The position numbers were made by a program, and so were the translations under genes. Source: Mercurialis annua (taxonomy: Eukaryota; Streptophyta; Magnoliopsida; Malpighiales; Euphorbiaceae). From it: 64,000 nt of DNA. Under the pieces are notes generated by a model that was not told where the DNA came from, made no database searches, and saw only the letters and a list, made by a program, of their open reading frames with translations. Positions within the stretch are counted from its first letter, which is position 1; every line of letters starts with the position of its first letter. The DNA lies in contig NC_065573.1 in assembly GCF_937616625.2 (NCBI RefSeq), positions 4,355,001 through 4,419,000 of the forward strand, given 5' to 3'. Below are positions 38,166 to 48,863 of the stretch, piece by piece.

Positions 38166-39825
38166 TCGTAACAAAACGTTTTAAACGTTTGGCTTAAATC
38201 GCTAAAATGGGGAAACATTTGGATATGTTTTGTAAAGTTTGTAAACTTTTGACTTAAATCACTAAAAAGGTGAAATGTTCGTATTTGTTTCGTACCGTTT
38301 GTAAACATTTGGCTTATATTGCTAAAAAGATTAATCACTTGGATTTCTTTCGTAATGTTTGTAAACGTTTGGCTTAAATTGGTAGAAATGTGATTAGTTT
38401 GTTTTGTTTCGTAACTATTGTAACGTTTGGCTTAAATTGCTGAAAAGGTGAAACGTTAGGATTTGTTCCGTGACGTTTATAAACGTTTGGCTTAAATCGC
38501 TAAAATGGGGAAACGTTTGAATTTGTTTCGTAAGTTTGTAAACGTTTGGATTTGTTTCGTAAGTTTGTAAGCGTTTGGTTTTGTTTCGTAACGGTTATAA
38601 ACGTTTGGCTTAAATCGCTAAAATGGCGAAACGTTTGAATTTGTTTCGTAACGTTTGTAAACATTTGACTACAATTGCTAAAAAGGTGAAACTTTTGGAT
38701 TTGTTTTGCAACGTTTGTAAACATTTGGCTTAAATTGCTAAAAATGTGAAACGTTTGTTTTTATTCCGTAATGTTTGTAAACGTTTGGATTTATTTCGTA
38801 ACGTTTTAAAGATTTGGCTTAAATCGCTAAAAAGGTTAATCCCTTGGATTTGTTTCATAACGTTTGTAAACGTTTGGCTTAAATCGCTAAAAAGGTAAAA
38901 CGCTTAGATTTGTTTTGTAACGGTTGTAAACGTTTGGCTTAAATTGCTAAAAAGGTGAAACGCATGGTTTTATTTTGTAACGTTTGTAAAGGTTTGGCTT
39001 AAATCGCTAAAAATTGTGAAACGTTTGGATTTGTTTCGGAACGTCATAAACGTTTGGTTTTATTTCGTAACGTTTGTAAACATTTGGCTTAAATCGCTAA
39101 AAAGGTGAAACGTTTGGATTTGTTTTGTAAGGTTTGTAAACGTTTGGCTTAAATAGCTAAAAAGGCAAAACGTTTGGATTTGTTTCGTAATGTTTGTAAA
39201 CGTTTGGCTTAAATAGCTAAAAAGGCGAAACGTTTGGATTTATTTCGAAAAGTTTGCAAACGTTTGGCTTAAATCGCTAAAAAGGTGAAACGTTTGGATT
39301 TGTTTCGTAACGTTTGTAAATGTTTGGCTTAAATCGCTAAAAGGGTGAAACGTTTGGATTTGTTTCGTAACGTTTGTAAATGTTTGGCTTAAATCGCTAA
39401 AAAGGGGAAATGTTTGGCTTAAATTGCTAAAAAGGTGAAACGCTTAGATTTGTTTCGTAACGTTTGTAAACGTTTAGCTTAAATTTCTAAAAAGGTGAAA
39501 CGCTTGGATTTGTTTTGTAACGTTTGTAAACGTTTAGTTTAAATTGCTAAAAAGGCGAAACCATTGTATTTGTTTAATAACATTTGTAAACATTTGGCTT
39601 AAATTGCTAAAAAGGTGAAACAATTGGATTTGTTTCATAACCTTTGTAAACGTTTGGCTTAATTCGTTGAAAAGGTGAAATGTTTGGATTGGTTTCGTAA
39701 CGTTTGTAAACATTTGGCTTAAATTGCTAAAAAGGTGAAATGTTTAAATTTGTTTCGTAGCGTTTGTAAATGTTTGGCTTAAATTTCTAAAATGGTGAAA
39801 CGCTTGGTTTTGTATCGTAATGTTT
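38166..39825 (-). repeat. 60-bp satellite, minus orientation
   Basis: About 27 minus-oriented units running directly into the broken zinc-finger gene. Confidence 0.93.
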
Positions 39826-40303
39826 GTCAAAAAGTCGATCTTCAAGATACCGTCGCAACAAACGTGGGCATTTGAACAAACCCATTTTTAATTATCATGG
39901 AAGGGCTTATTATTGTCACCGTGATGGGTATGTGAAAGCTTCGATTTGGGTATCATGGACAGAAGAAAACCCAGGTAGGAGGCTTTATGGGTGCAAGAAG
40001 GCTGAGTTTGGTTGTGGGTTTTTTGACTGGGTTGATGATCCTTTTACCCATCGTTTGAAGCAAATAATCAATGAACTGTTAGATGAAATTGAAGAAATGG
40101 GTAGACACAACGTGAATTTTGGTATGCACGATGAAGAAGACAAGAGATATGTAGCCGATGTTGAGAAAATGTACAAGGCAAGGCTGAAGTTAGCTAGAGA
40201 AGAGGGAAAAATGTACAAGAACAGATTCTTAGTTGTATGTTTTGCTTTTTGTGTAGTGTTGATCCTAATAATTGTAGTTACTGCAGTCATAAGCATTGCT
40301 TAA
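39824..40303 (+). pseudogene. GRF-type zinc-finger protein with C-terminal membrane segment, start codon lost
   Basis: The frame gives 159 residues if started at the TTG at 39824; no in-frame ATG precedes the zinc finger and the sequence upstream is satellite. Residues 31-72 resemble a plant GRF zinc finger (WTEENPGRRLYGC, CGFFDWVDD), a fold thought to bind nucleic acid. C57 and C64 are present, but the usual first C-x-C reads C31-H-R, so one zinc ligand may be missing. Residues 75-133 are charged and probably coiled-coil; 135-157 is a strong hydrophobic segment. This finger, coil and membrane layout is familiar from many plant genomes, often near transposons. The downstream frame is undamaged, so breakage looks recent. 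It could be a transposon passenger gene. Confidence 0.75.
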
Positions 40304-40716
40304 AGACATGCATTGTTGTTGTAATGGAATGTAATGGAATGTAATGGAATTTTATCTAATTAATGGAAGTTTTTTTTATTTATAACATGCTTCATTATCA
40401 TTTGTTATTGTTCTTGTGTGTGATTGCAAGAAGTTGTTTAATCAAAAGTGGACTCTATTTGCATAAGATATAATCACATAATAAGGGTACAAAACGAAGG
40501 TACCAAAAACACCACACAACAGAAGAAGTTGGAAAAAACCCAGAAATATGGATATCATTATCAAACTGTTTGTACATACCAAGCCACATAAGGGCTTACA
40601 AAACCTAAAATGTTAGTGCACCTATGCACATTGTTTTCACAAAAAGCCAAACAAAATGACCTAGGAACACTATAATTACACTAGGCTAACAAAAACAAAA
40701 AGCTTTCCTAATTTCT
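40304..40716. other. Non-coding spacer between two convergent gene fragments
   Basis: AT-rich with no satellite and no convincing frame. It holds three perfect copies of GTAATGGAAT at 40321-40350. It is presumably the shared 3' flank of the two convergent fragments. Confidence 0.6.
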
Positions 40717-40959
40717 TCATGGCTTCCAGTCTGGTCTTGCACCTGGGGTCTTGAAAGGGATACTGACCCTCTTCCTTGGCTTTTCTTTTTCTCTCCCAGC
40801 AGGACCTCTTGCACTAGGACCACATCTGCTACTAGGTCCACCTCTGCAACTAGGACCACCTCAGCTACCAGGTCTACCTCCCCCAGGCATCTGTTGCAGT
40901 CCACTGAGTTGTGATCCAAATTGGGAGATTTGTGATCCCATTACTGTAGATTCCTGCAT
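40717..40959 (-). pseudogene. C-terminal fragment of an unidentified Gly/Arg-rich protein
   Basis: A minus-strand frame of 80 residues from ATG at 40957-40959 to a stop at 40717-40719, interrupted by TGA at 40861-40863 (residue 33). It reads QESTVMGSQISQFGSQL, then a PGGGRP and GGPS-repeat tract, then a basic tail (EKEKPRKRVSIPFK) ending DWKP. Satellite starts directly upstream, so the N-terminus is lost. I do not recognise it with confidence; Gly/Arg-rich tails of this kind can occur at the end of plant MuDR-type transposases, and the convergent layout with a zinc-finger gene would suit such an element, but that is a guess. Part of it recurs at 63624-63804 with the same internal stop. Confidence 0.45.
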
Positions 40960-40960
40960 G

Positions 40961-41276
40961 TTTTTACAAAACCAAAAGTTTCACCTTTTAAGAGATTTAA
41001 GTCAAACGTTTACAAACTTATGAAACAAATCTAAACGTTTCACCTTTTTAGCAATTTAAGCCAAATATTTACAAACATTCTCGCCTTTTTAGCGATTTAA
41101 GCCAAACGTTTACAAACGTTACGAAACAAATTCAAACGTTTCACCTTTTTTAGCAATATAAGCCAAACGTTTATAAATGTTACGAAACAAATCTAAACGT
41201 TTCCCCTTTTTAGCGATTTAAGCCAAACGTTTACAAACGTAACAAAACAAATCCAAATGTTTCACCTTTATAGCAA
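40961..41276 (+). repeat. 60-bp satellite, plus orientation
   Basis: Plus-oriented units right of the gene fragment. The first 195 bp recur at 63806-64000. It ends at GCAATCGGCTTAAATC, where orientation flips without a clear palindrome. Confidence 0.92.
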
Positions 41277-41716
41277 TCGGCTTAAATCACTAAAAATGGG
41301 AAACGTTTGGATTTGTTTCGTAACGTTTTAAACGTTTGGTTTTGGTTTCGTAAAGTTTGTAAACGTTTGGCATAAATTGCGAAAAAGGGGAAACGTTTGG
41401 ATTTCTTTCGTAACGTTTGTAAACGTTCAGATTAAATTGCTAAAAAGGCCAAACGTTTGGATTTGTTTCGTAACGTTTGCAAATGTTCGGATTAAATTCT
41501 TATAAAGGTGAAATGCTTGGATTTGTTTCGTAACATTTGTAAACGTTTGGCTTAAATTTATAAAAAGGTGAAACGTTTGGTTTTGTTTCGTAACGTTTGT
41601 AAACGTTTGGCTTATATCGCTAAAATGGTGAAACGTTTGTAAACGTTTGCTTAAATCGCTAAATAGGTGAAACGTTTGGATTTGTTTCGTAGCATTTTAA
41701 ATATGAAAAAGGTGAA
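41277..41716 (-). repeat. 60-bp satellite, minus orientation
   Basis: Minus-oriented units ending in the perfect palindrome GAAACGTTTC (41714-41723). Confidence 0.9.
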
Positions 41717-41950
41717 ACGTTTCCCCATTTTAGCGATTTAAGCCAAACGTTTACAAACATTATGAAACAAAATCAAATGTTTCTCCATTTGAGCAATTTA
41801 AGCCAAACGTTTACAAACATTATGCAACAAATCCAAAAGTTTCACCTTTTTGGCGATTTAAGCCAAATGTTTACAAACGTTACGAAACAAAACCAAATGT
41901 TTCCCCTTTTTAGCAATTTAAGCCAAACGTTTACAAATATTATGAAACAA
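41717..41950 (+). repeat. 60-bp satellite, plus orientation
   Basis: About four plus-oriented units between two orientation switches. Confidence 0.9.
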
Positions 41951-42775
41951 ATGGGGAAACGTTTTGTTTTCTTTTATAATCTTTGTAAACGTTTGGCTTA
42001 AATTGCTAAAAAGGTGAAACGTTTGGATTTGTTTCGTAATGTTTGTAAATGTTTGGCTTAAATTGCTAAAAAGGTGAAATGTTTGTAAACGTTTGGATTT
42101 GTTTCGTAACGTTTGTAAACGTTTAGCTTAAATTTCTAAAAAGATGAAACGCTTGGATTTGTTTCGTAGCGTTTGTAAACGTTTGGCTTTGTTTCGTAAC
42201 GTTTGGCTTAAATAAATAAAAATGTGAAACGTTTAGATTTGTTTCGTAGCATTTTAAACGTTTGGTTTTTTTCGTAATGTTTGTAAATGTTTGGTTTAAA
42301 TCGCTAAAAAAGTGAAATGTTTGGTTTTGCTTCGAAATGTTTGTAAGCGTTTGGCTTAAATCGCTAAAAATGTGAAACGTTTGGATTTGTTTCGTAATGT
42401 TTTAATCGTTTGGCTTAAATGTCTAAAAATGTGAAACGTTTGCATTTGTTTTGTAATGTTTTAAACGTTTGGTTTTGTTTTGTAACGTTTATAAATGCTT
42501 GGCTTAAATCGTTAAAAAGGTGAAATGTTTGGATTTGTTTCGTAACGTTTGTAAACATTTGGCTTAAATTGCTAAAAAGGGAAAACGCTTGGATTAGTTT
42601 CGGAACGTTTGTAAATGTTTAGCTTTGTTTCTTAACGTTTGTAAACGTTTGACTTAAATTGCTAAAAATGTGAAACATTTGGATTTGTTTCGTAACGTTT
42701 TAAACGTTTGGTTTTGTTTCGTAACGTTTATAAACGTTTGGCTTAAATCCCTATAAAGGTGAAATGTTTGGTTTT
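41951..42775 (-). repeat. 60-bp satellite, minus orientation
   Basis: Minus-oriented units into which the Athila element inserted; the last five bases, GTTTT, are its target duplication. Confidence 0.92.
42771..42775. repeat. target site duplication of Athila element, left copy
   Basis: GTTTT, matching 55566-55570. It lies in the satellite word TTTGGTTTTGTTTCG. Confidence 0.9.
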
Positions 42776-45301
42776 TGATACACAAAATCGCAAGTGTACG
42801 ATATCGATAAATCAAGTAATATAATGATAAGTAAAAGTCGAACCCACAAGAAATTGTATTTAGTACCAAAATAGTTAACTAATTATTATTTGAACTAACG
42901 AATTTGATTGATTTGATTTTTAATTAATTAAAATAAAACTGAAAATAAAATAAGGAAATACGATGATAAAAAGCAAACCTATAATATTGTTTTCATATGG
43001 GTAATCCTTCAAATCTTTATTCTAATCTCTATCAATCCTAGCTTTAACGATTCTTTGCAATGGCGGATAGATCTAACCTCGTTAACCCCCTATTTCGTAG
43101 ACGATCACTACTAGAAAACAGTCGATTTGCGACGGATTTTAGCGACGGATTTGAAATCCGTCGCTAAAATCAAAATTTGCGACGGATTTAGCGACGGATT
43201 CAAAATCCGTCGCTAAATCCTAAAGAAAATTGGCGGGATGAATCCCGCCACTTTTAGCGACGGAAATTCCGTCGCTAAAAGTGGCGGGATGAATCCCGCC
43301 AATTTGTTTTTCACTTTTAGCGACGGATTTTGTAATCCGTCGCTAAAAGTAATACATTTAGCGACGGAATACCACGTCCGTCGCTAAATGCTTACTTTTA
43401 GCGACGGATTACTAAATCCGTCGCTAAAAGTATTATTTTTATTAAAAAATTATAATTAAAAAATATATTTATTAAAACAAATATTTATTAATAAAAACAA
43501 TATTAATTATAAAACAATTTATTAAAAAATTATTTATTGTAATTATTTATTAATAAAATCATTATTTATTTAAAAATAATTATTTATTTATTATAATTAT
43601 TTATTTAAAAATAATTAATTATTTATTATAATTATTTATTAATAAAATAATTATTTATAACAAAATTATTATATTAGAATGTGGGAGTAAAGTGTAATAG
43701 TAATAATTTGTTGTTTTTATTTAAAATAATTATTAAAAAATAATTTATTTTATTTAAAAATAATTAGTATGAAAAAATAATTATTTTATATAATATGGGA
43801 GTAAATTGCGGGAGTACCTTTTTGTTATATTTAAATATAATATACATAGATATAAAACAAGAATCTGAGCTGGATAAGTTGGAGTCACGCGCGGGGGAAC
43901 TACAAAGTTAAAGAGGAGTGTATGGGAGTAATGTGAAGGATGGGTGACCTACTGGGAAGTTGGAAAATTTGCGATATTTGCGGGTCAGTGCGGGTGTGTG
44001 TTGTATAGCCAGTGGGTGTGTGACGGGGGTTGACCGTTTAAATAATATTTCATTTTACGATTTTAATTAAAAAATAATTTTTTTTTTATTTTTAAAAATT
44101 TGCGACGGATTTAAATCCGTCGCAAAATCCGTCGCAAATTTTTTTAAATCCGTCGCAAAAAAAAAAGTATTCGGTCGCTGCAAAATTGGCGACCAGATAT
44201 TTAGCGACGGACGTTGTCCGTCGCTAATCCGTCGCTAAACGAGTTTAGCGACGGAATTTAGCCATTTAGCGACGGAAAAATCCGTCGCTAAATGGCTGTT
44301 TTTTAGTAGTGGATATTAACCTATCGTTTATAATCCGATTACCCCGAATCGTCCTTACTGTCACGGCTTAGAGGATAATAGAAAATAACCCGACAATCAT
44401 AAACAAAGCATTAAGAAAAGTTATCCACACATGCCACGCAACGCAAACATAGTGGACGGACTCATGTTTTATAACTACGTTCTTATTATCTTTTCCAATC
44501 AACTTGCTTTAATGACGTTTACTCACAAATCGATTTTTAATCATGTAATTGGTGGTCAAGTAATTACAAGCATTAATCACAATAATAAGAATTGCAAGAA
44601 TAAAGAAAGATAGAGCATTAAATTTCAGATTTGAATTAAACCCATACTACTCACATTATCCTAGATTTAATAAATTTAGCTAGACATAATTGAAGAAATC
44701 AATAACTCAAAAGTAATGAACATAATTAAATAATATGAAAGAAAATACTTGAATTAAAAACCTGGAATTATTCGGAACACAAGTCTTCGAATCAAAGCTT
44801 CGAAGAATTAAGTCTTGAAAATAAACTAAGGACTAAAACGAAATTAACCTAAGACAAATTGTTTGTAGAATAGAAAATAATGAAAAACTTGATAGAATAC
44901 ATGATCTTGAGATGTCTTTATATAGTGGAGAAGTCCTTGATGTGTTGCAAGAGTTGTATTTAAAATTGGGTCCAAATTCGTGTAGAAAAAGGATTTTCAC
45001 GTTTTAGATTCACAGGTACATCCGGGCCAGTTCCTCAATAGTGCCTGGAGGCACTTTTAAGGAATTGGCCACAAAGGATTCGCAGATTGTAATCCGGGTC
45101 AGTTCTTTAACAGTGTCTGGAGGCACTTTTGAGGAACTAGGCACTTTTTCCAGCTTTTCTCCAATTTGCTCCAAATTGATTCGCTTCACTCCATACGCAT
45201 AAACCTATAAAATAAACACCTTTCCAAGCATAATATCCTCAAAATATTCAATAATACTATATCAAATACTTGGAAAAATCCTATATAAAATATGCGTATC
45301 A
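42776..45301 (-). repeat. Athila 3' LTR, interrupted by a CACTA element
   Basis: 2526 bp, of which 1206 are the CACTA element and 3 its duplicated target; the remaining 1317 bp match the 1305-bp right LTR. A TATA-like CTATATAA (minus strand) is at 44918-44925. At about 45010-45135 it carries two copies of a hairpin-forming unit with AGTTCCTCAA, GCCTGGAGGCAC and AGGAATTGGCC or close variants. Confidence 0.93.
43106..44311. mobile_element. Non-autonomous CACTA (En/Spm-type) DNA transposon
   Basis: 1206 bp with inverted ends CACTACTAG..TAGTAGTG and 3-bp target duplication GAT (43103-43105, 44312-44314). The empty site is preserved in the other Athila LTR near 54590. Both ends carry dense copies of TTAGCGACGG and its inverse CCGTCGCTAA, mostly as inverted pairs; in CACTA elements such subterminal repeats bind the transposase. 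The centre (about 43440-44090) is AT-rich with no coding frame, so mobility needs a transposase made elsewhere. Orientation is undefined. Confidence 0.93.
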
Positions 45302-45316
45302 AACTCCCCCACACTT
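45302..45316 (-). other. Athila polypurine tract
   Basis: The minus strand reads AAGTGTGGGGGAGTT directly before the LTR, the usual Athila plus-strand primer. Confidence 0.88.
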
Positions 45317-46937
45317 AGTTCTTTACTTGTCCTCAAGTAAATTAGCACCTTAATTAAATCAAACTTCACAATCCTAGCATAATAAACTTCCCCGAACAAG
45401 ATTGATATTAAGCGATCAATAACAAGTTGAAATATATCATGAAATCGAATGACCTTGATTTTGATTAATGAAGTGTATTAACTCAAGCTAAACATTTATT
45501 TACAAAAATCAATATTACTCATAACTTAATATCAAACACAAAAACTCAACTCCATCATTGCTAAGATGTACCTAAGAGTTAAAAAGCATCATAAGAACTT
45601 TAAAATTCTAACCACACTCAAACTTTAAAACAAACCTTTTCCTCACAAGATTTCTCTCAATACGCTCATGTATTTGGGGAATGAATTCACTCCTCGCTAT
45701 CATGATATAAATTGAACCATAGGCTTGCAATTCAAACAAAATTCAACCACTTGCAAATAAATGACAACATAAATCAATGTGTCTTTAATTTTGGTTGTAA
45801 TGGGGCTAAGGTTCAAGGTAGGATTTAAGGCTTAAATGAGGTTAAATGAGTTAAAAATACAAACAATATTTCTTTATCAATAAGAAGCTCAGAACAAGAA
45901 TTCAATTGCTAATTTTTTTCAAACCAATTTTTTTTTCCTTTTTCTTTGCTCTATATATATATTTTTTTTTCTTTTTAGAAGTTTTTTTTCCTTTCAATTT
46001 CTCTTTGGTTCTTTTCTCTTTTCGCTCATCTTTGAATTTCTTGTCAACTATGCTTAGTGAAACATATGTCTTTTTCTTTCATTCTCTTGCTCAAAATTTT
46101 TACTCATTGGGTTATCAAAAGAGGGAAATAAAAGAAGAATAAAAGGTGTAAACATGTGTATAATTACAAGAAAAGGCTAGGCTCAAATTTGGTTAATCCT
46201 AATGGGAAATTGATAGTCTTTTTAAGTGGGAAAAGAAAGGGTTTTCTAAATGCCCAAATCACATCACCTATCTCATATGGCCTCAAATTGATTTAGAATT
46301 GCAAGTTCTAGCAAATAAATACCAAGTAGCACACTCAAGAAAAAATATTGATACTTTAGGCTCAAAAATCTCACATTCTTAAGTGTAGTTTGTAAAAAGC
46401 ATCATGTGGTTAGTCCTTCAAAAATTTCTCACAAAATTCAATTAAAACCTAAGCAAAATTAACTTTGATAAGAGTTGAAATTTTGGCTATCTTTAAATCA
46501 CAAGTAATAGAGAATTTTGTGCTTAAATGTTATGCTCAAAAGTTAATAAAAATTATTAAAACAAAACCAAGCTCATGATTTCAATCAAATACTTTCAACT
46601 AACTTAATGATATCATAATTTCAACTTGACACGGGGATATCTAAACATGCTCCTCAAGTTCTATTTAATCAATTAATGAACTATCCTACTTTTGGACAAT
46701 TTAAAACTAAGTTAAAAAAATTAAAGTTTTCTTAAAATTAAATATTCTAATAAAACAGAAAATAACATAAATAAAAAAACAGAAAATAACACACTAAAAA
46801 AAATATTAAAAAAAAACAGAAAATAACTAAACAATACAAGTCACCCCCCAAATAAATTTTTTCATTGTCCTCAATGATAGCCACAACCAAATCAAACAAT
46901 AGAATAAAATTATTGAGAAGTGAAAGAAACACATACC
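45317..46937 (-). other. Athila 3' untranslated region
   Basis: AT-rich stretch between ORF3 and the polypurine tract with no supported gene. It has T-rich runs at 45915-46010 and A-rich runs at 46700-46830. Long untranslated 3' regions are normal for Athila. Confidence 0.75.
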
Positions 46938-48209
46938 TCACGCCTCCGGCGAATGGGGTGTCGAGTCAATCATAACATTTAATGTGCGAAAACAAGCCGC
47001 CCACTTCCGATTCGCTCTCCTTTGCTCTCTCCTCATTTCATTCACCGATGTATCAACTTGTCGCAAGGTGTTATCCATAGCGGTAAGCCTCGTATCCATT
47101 AGTTGGTTAGATGCTTCTAAATCACCAACACGCCTAAGAATCTCCTCCGTTTCCGCACCTCTATCTTGCCGAGCACGCCTTTCACGCCTTGGAACCCCAC
47201 TTATCTCAACATGTTCTCCGGGAATGGTACTAGTCTCACCTTCATCACCTTCTACTTCTTCTTCACTATCAACTTCTTGTCTGCATCTCGATAACTTCAC
47301 CGCTTTTCGCTCATAATAAGGCTTGAAATTGCCATTGGCATCTAGCAACTCCGATCTCCTAAGAACAAGAGGACTAATATATTCTTCATCATACTTTGTC
47401 ATTCCGTTTACCCAAGCCTCATCGTTCAACAACCCTAGGGCTTGGGCAATAGCGGTGACAAAGTGACCGTTGCCGATACGATACTTTCCATGATTTGTAA
47501 TACTCACAAAAGTATGAAAAATATAATAAGCAAAATTAACTTTAGGAGCGGCTTTTTGTGCTAAAGGGGCGATAGCAAGAAGTTCTTCTTTGGAAACCTT
47601 GTTCGATTCGCTTTTTCCATAAATTGTGTGGCAAAGGAATTTATGGACTAAGAGAATCGAGTGGTTTTTAATAAACGCATTAGAACCTCTTTGTCCTTTC
47701 GGAACGGGTACATCCGAAAGAGAATTCCACACATTTGCGCTATCAAAACCCTTAGGATAATCAACTATCCCCTTTTTTGGCACAAAAAAATTTTAATGCA
47801 TAAAAGCATAATCAATCTCATAATTAACCCCACGCATTCAAAACGAAAGATTCTTACCATTCTTAGCCGAAAAACAAACCGAAGTAAAAAATTCTAGAGA
47901 GAGCTCTCTATAAACATTAAACTTAGTTTTACTAAACTCTAGCAACTCCAATTTATTCAAACAAGAATTCAATTCTTTAGCTAAACCTAATTTACCAAGC
48001 CAAACATCATCAAAGTATTTAGACATAGTAAAAATTCTATGTCTAAGGCTTTTAAAACGCGTACCTTCTTCTTCGGAGAAGATGGGGAAAGAAGCTCCCA
48101 AACCCGGACCAAAATCATCCACCTCTTCCCCTTCAATGAAAGTAGAATTGATAGCCTTTCCTTTTCCTTTCGCTTTTGCGGTAGTTTTGGCTTTTGGCTT
48201 GGTTAACAA
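46938..48209 (-). pseudogene. Athila third reading frame (plant transposon protein domain with coiled coil), two internal stops
   Basis: One minus-strand frame runs across this span, broken by TGA at 47838-47840 and TAA at 47793-47795. The N-terminal part is Lys/Ala-rich (KAKTTAKAKGKGKA), then comes a globular region (MSKYFDDVWLGKLG; after the stops, IKNHSILLVHKFL and INHGKY-like text) resembling the putative plant transposon protein domain found in Athila ORFs. The C-terminal third has an acidic stretch and a likely coiled coil (VGDLEASNQLMDTRLTAM). Its role in Athila is not established; it sits where envelope genes occur in retroviruses, but I see no signal peptide or membrane segment. The upstream start is unresolved, since the frame stays open past a TTG at 48209. 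Confidence 0.7.
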
Positions 48210-48863
48210 CTTAGAATTGAAGATAGAATGAAGAAATTTGAAGTTTGAAAGTGTTAATTTGGTGCTAGAAAAGCTAAGTTTTGAGAGAGAAAGCTAGGGT
48301 AAAAAGCTTTGAGAGAGAAAAAAGAAGTTGGGGAAGAAGAAGGAGAAGTGGGTATGCTTTAAAGAGGAAGAAAAGAACATTTTTTTTTATTTTCTTTTAA
48401 AAATTCGTAATCAGCTTTTTTGAAAAAAATTTCCTTGCTGAGTTAGGCAATAATGCCGCTCGGCAAGGCTGGGAACTCGCCAAGATGAGTTCCCAGAAGG
48501 GTCTGCCGGGCGAGTGTCAAGAAACTGCCGTCCGGCAGTTTCAAGGAACTCGCCCGGAATGTGTGCAGACTTGTTCCTGGGCGAGTTCCCAGGAACTGTC
48601 GGACGGCAGTTCCTTGCAACTCGCCAAGGAGTAGGTCTGCCTGGGGAACTGGCGAGTTCCCCTGAACTGACCAACGGCAGTTCTGAGGAACTCGGCAGTT
48701 CCTCAGGAGCTGCTAATTTTCCGAAAAGAAAAAAAAAATTTTTAATTTAAAATAACAATCTAGGCAGTAAGAATAAAACTTCAACTAAAAAAAGAAAAAG
48801 AATGCGTGAGTTGCCTCTCACAAAGCGCTTTTTTATAGTCAATAGCTTGACTTTACCTCACAT
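48210..48863 (-). other. Athila spacer between integrase and ORF3, with a GC-rich palindrome cluster
   Basis: No supported coding. At about 48436-48715 lies a GC-rich patch, unlike its AT-rich surroundings, made of overlapping inverted and direct copies of GGAACTCGCC and GGCAGTTCC words. It could fold into several hairpins. Confidence 0.7.

Noticed and set aside
40751..41023. Plus-strand frame rich in Leu, Gly and Pro that runs into satellite
   Set aside because: It is antisense to the Gly/Arg-rich fragment and continues into the repeat.
44431..44613. 60-codon frame on the plus strand, repeated at 54707-54889
   Set aside because: Both lie inside Athila LTRs at the same place, on the strand opposite the element; the repetition comes from the LTR pair.
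46747..46941. Phe/Leu-rich 64-codon frame after ORF3
   Set aside because: Low-complexity A/T-rich sequence gives hydrophobic residues by composition; no conserved feature.
46938..48209. Athila ORF3 as an envelope gene
   Set aside because: No signal peptide, transmembrane segment or cleavage site is visible; a coiled-coil protein of unknown role fits better.
48411..48750. Pro/Arg-rich frames on both strands
   Set aside because: They arise from the GC-rich palindrome cluster; both strands are open because the sequence is near self-complementary.
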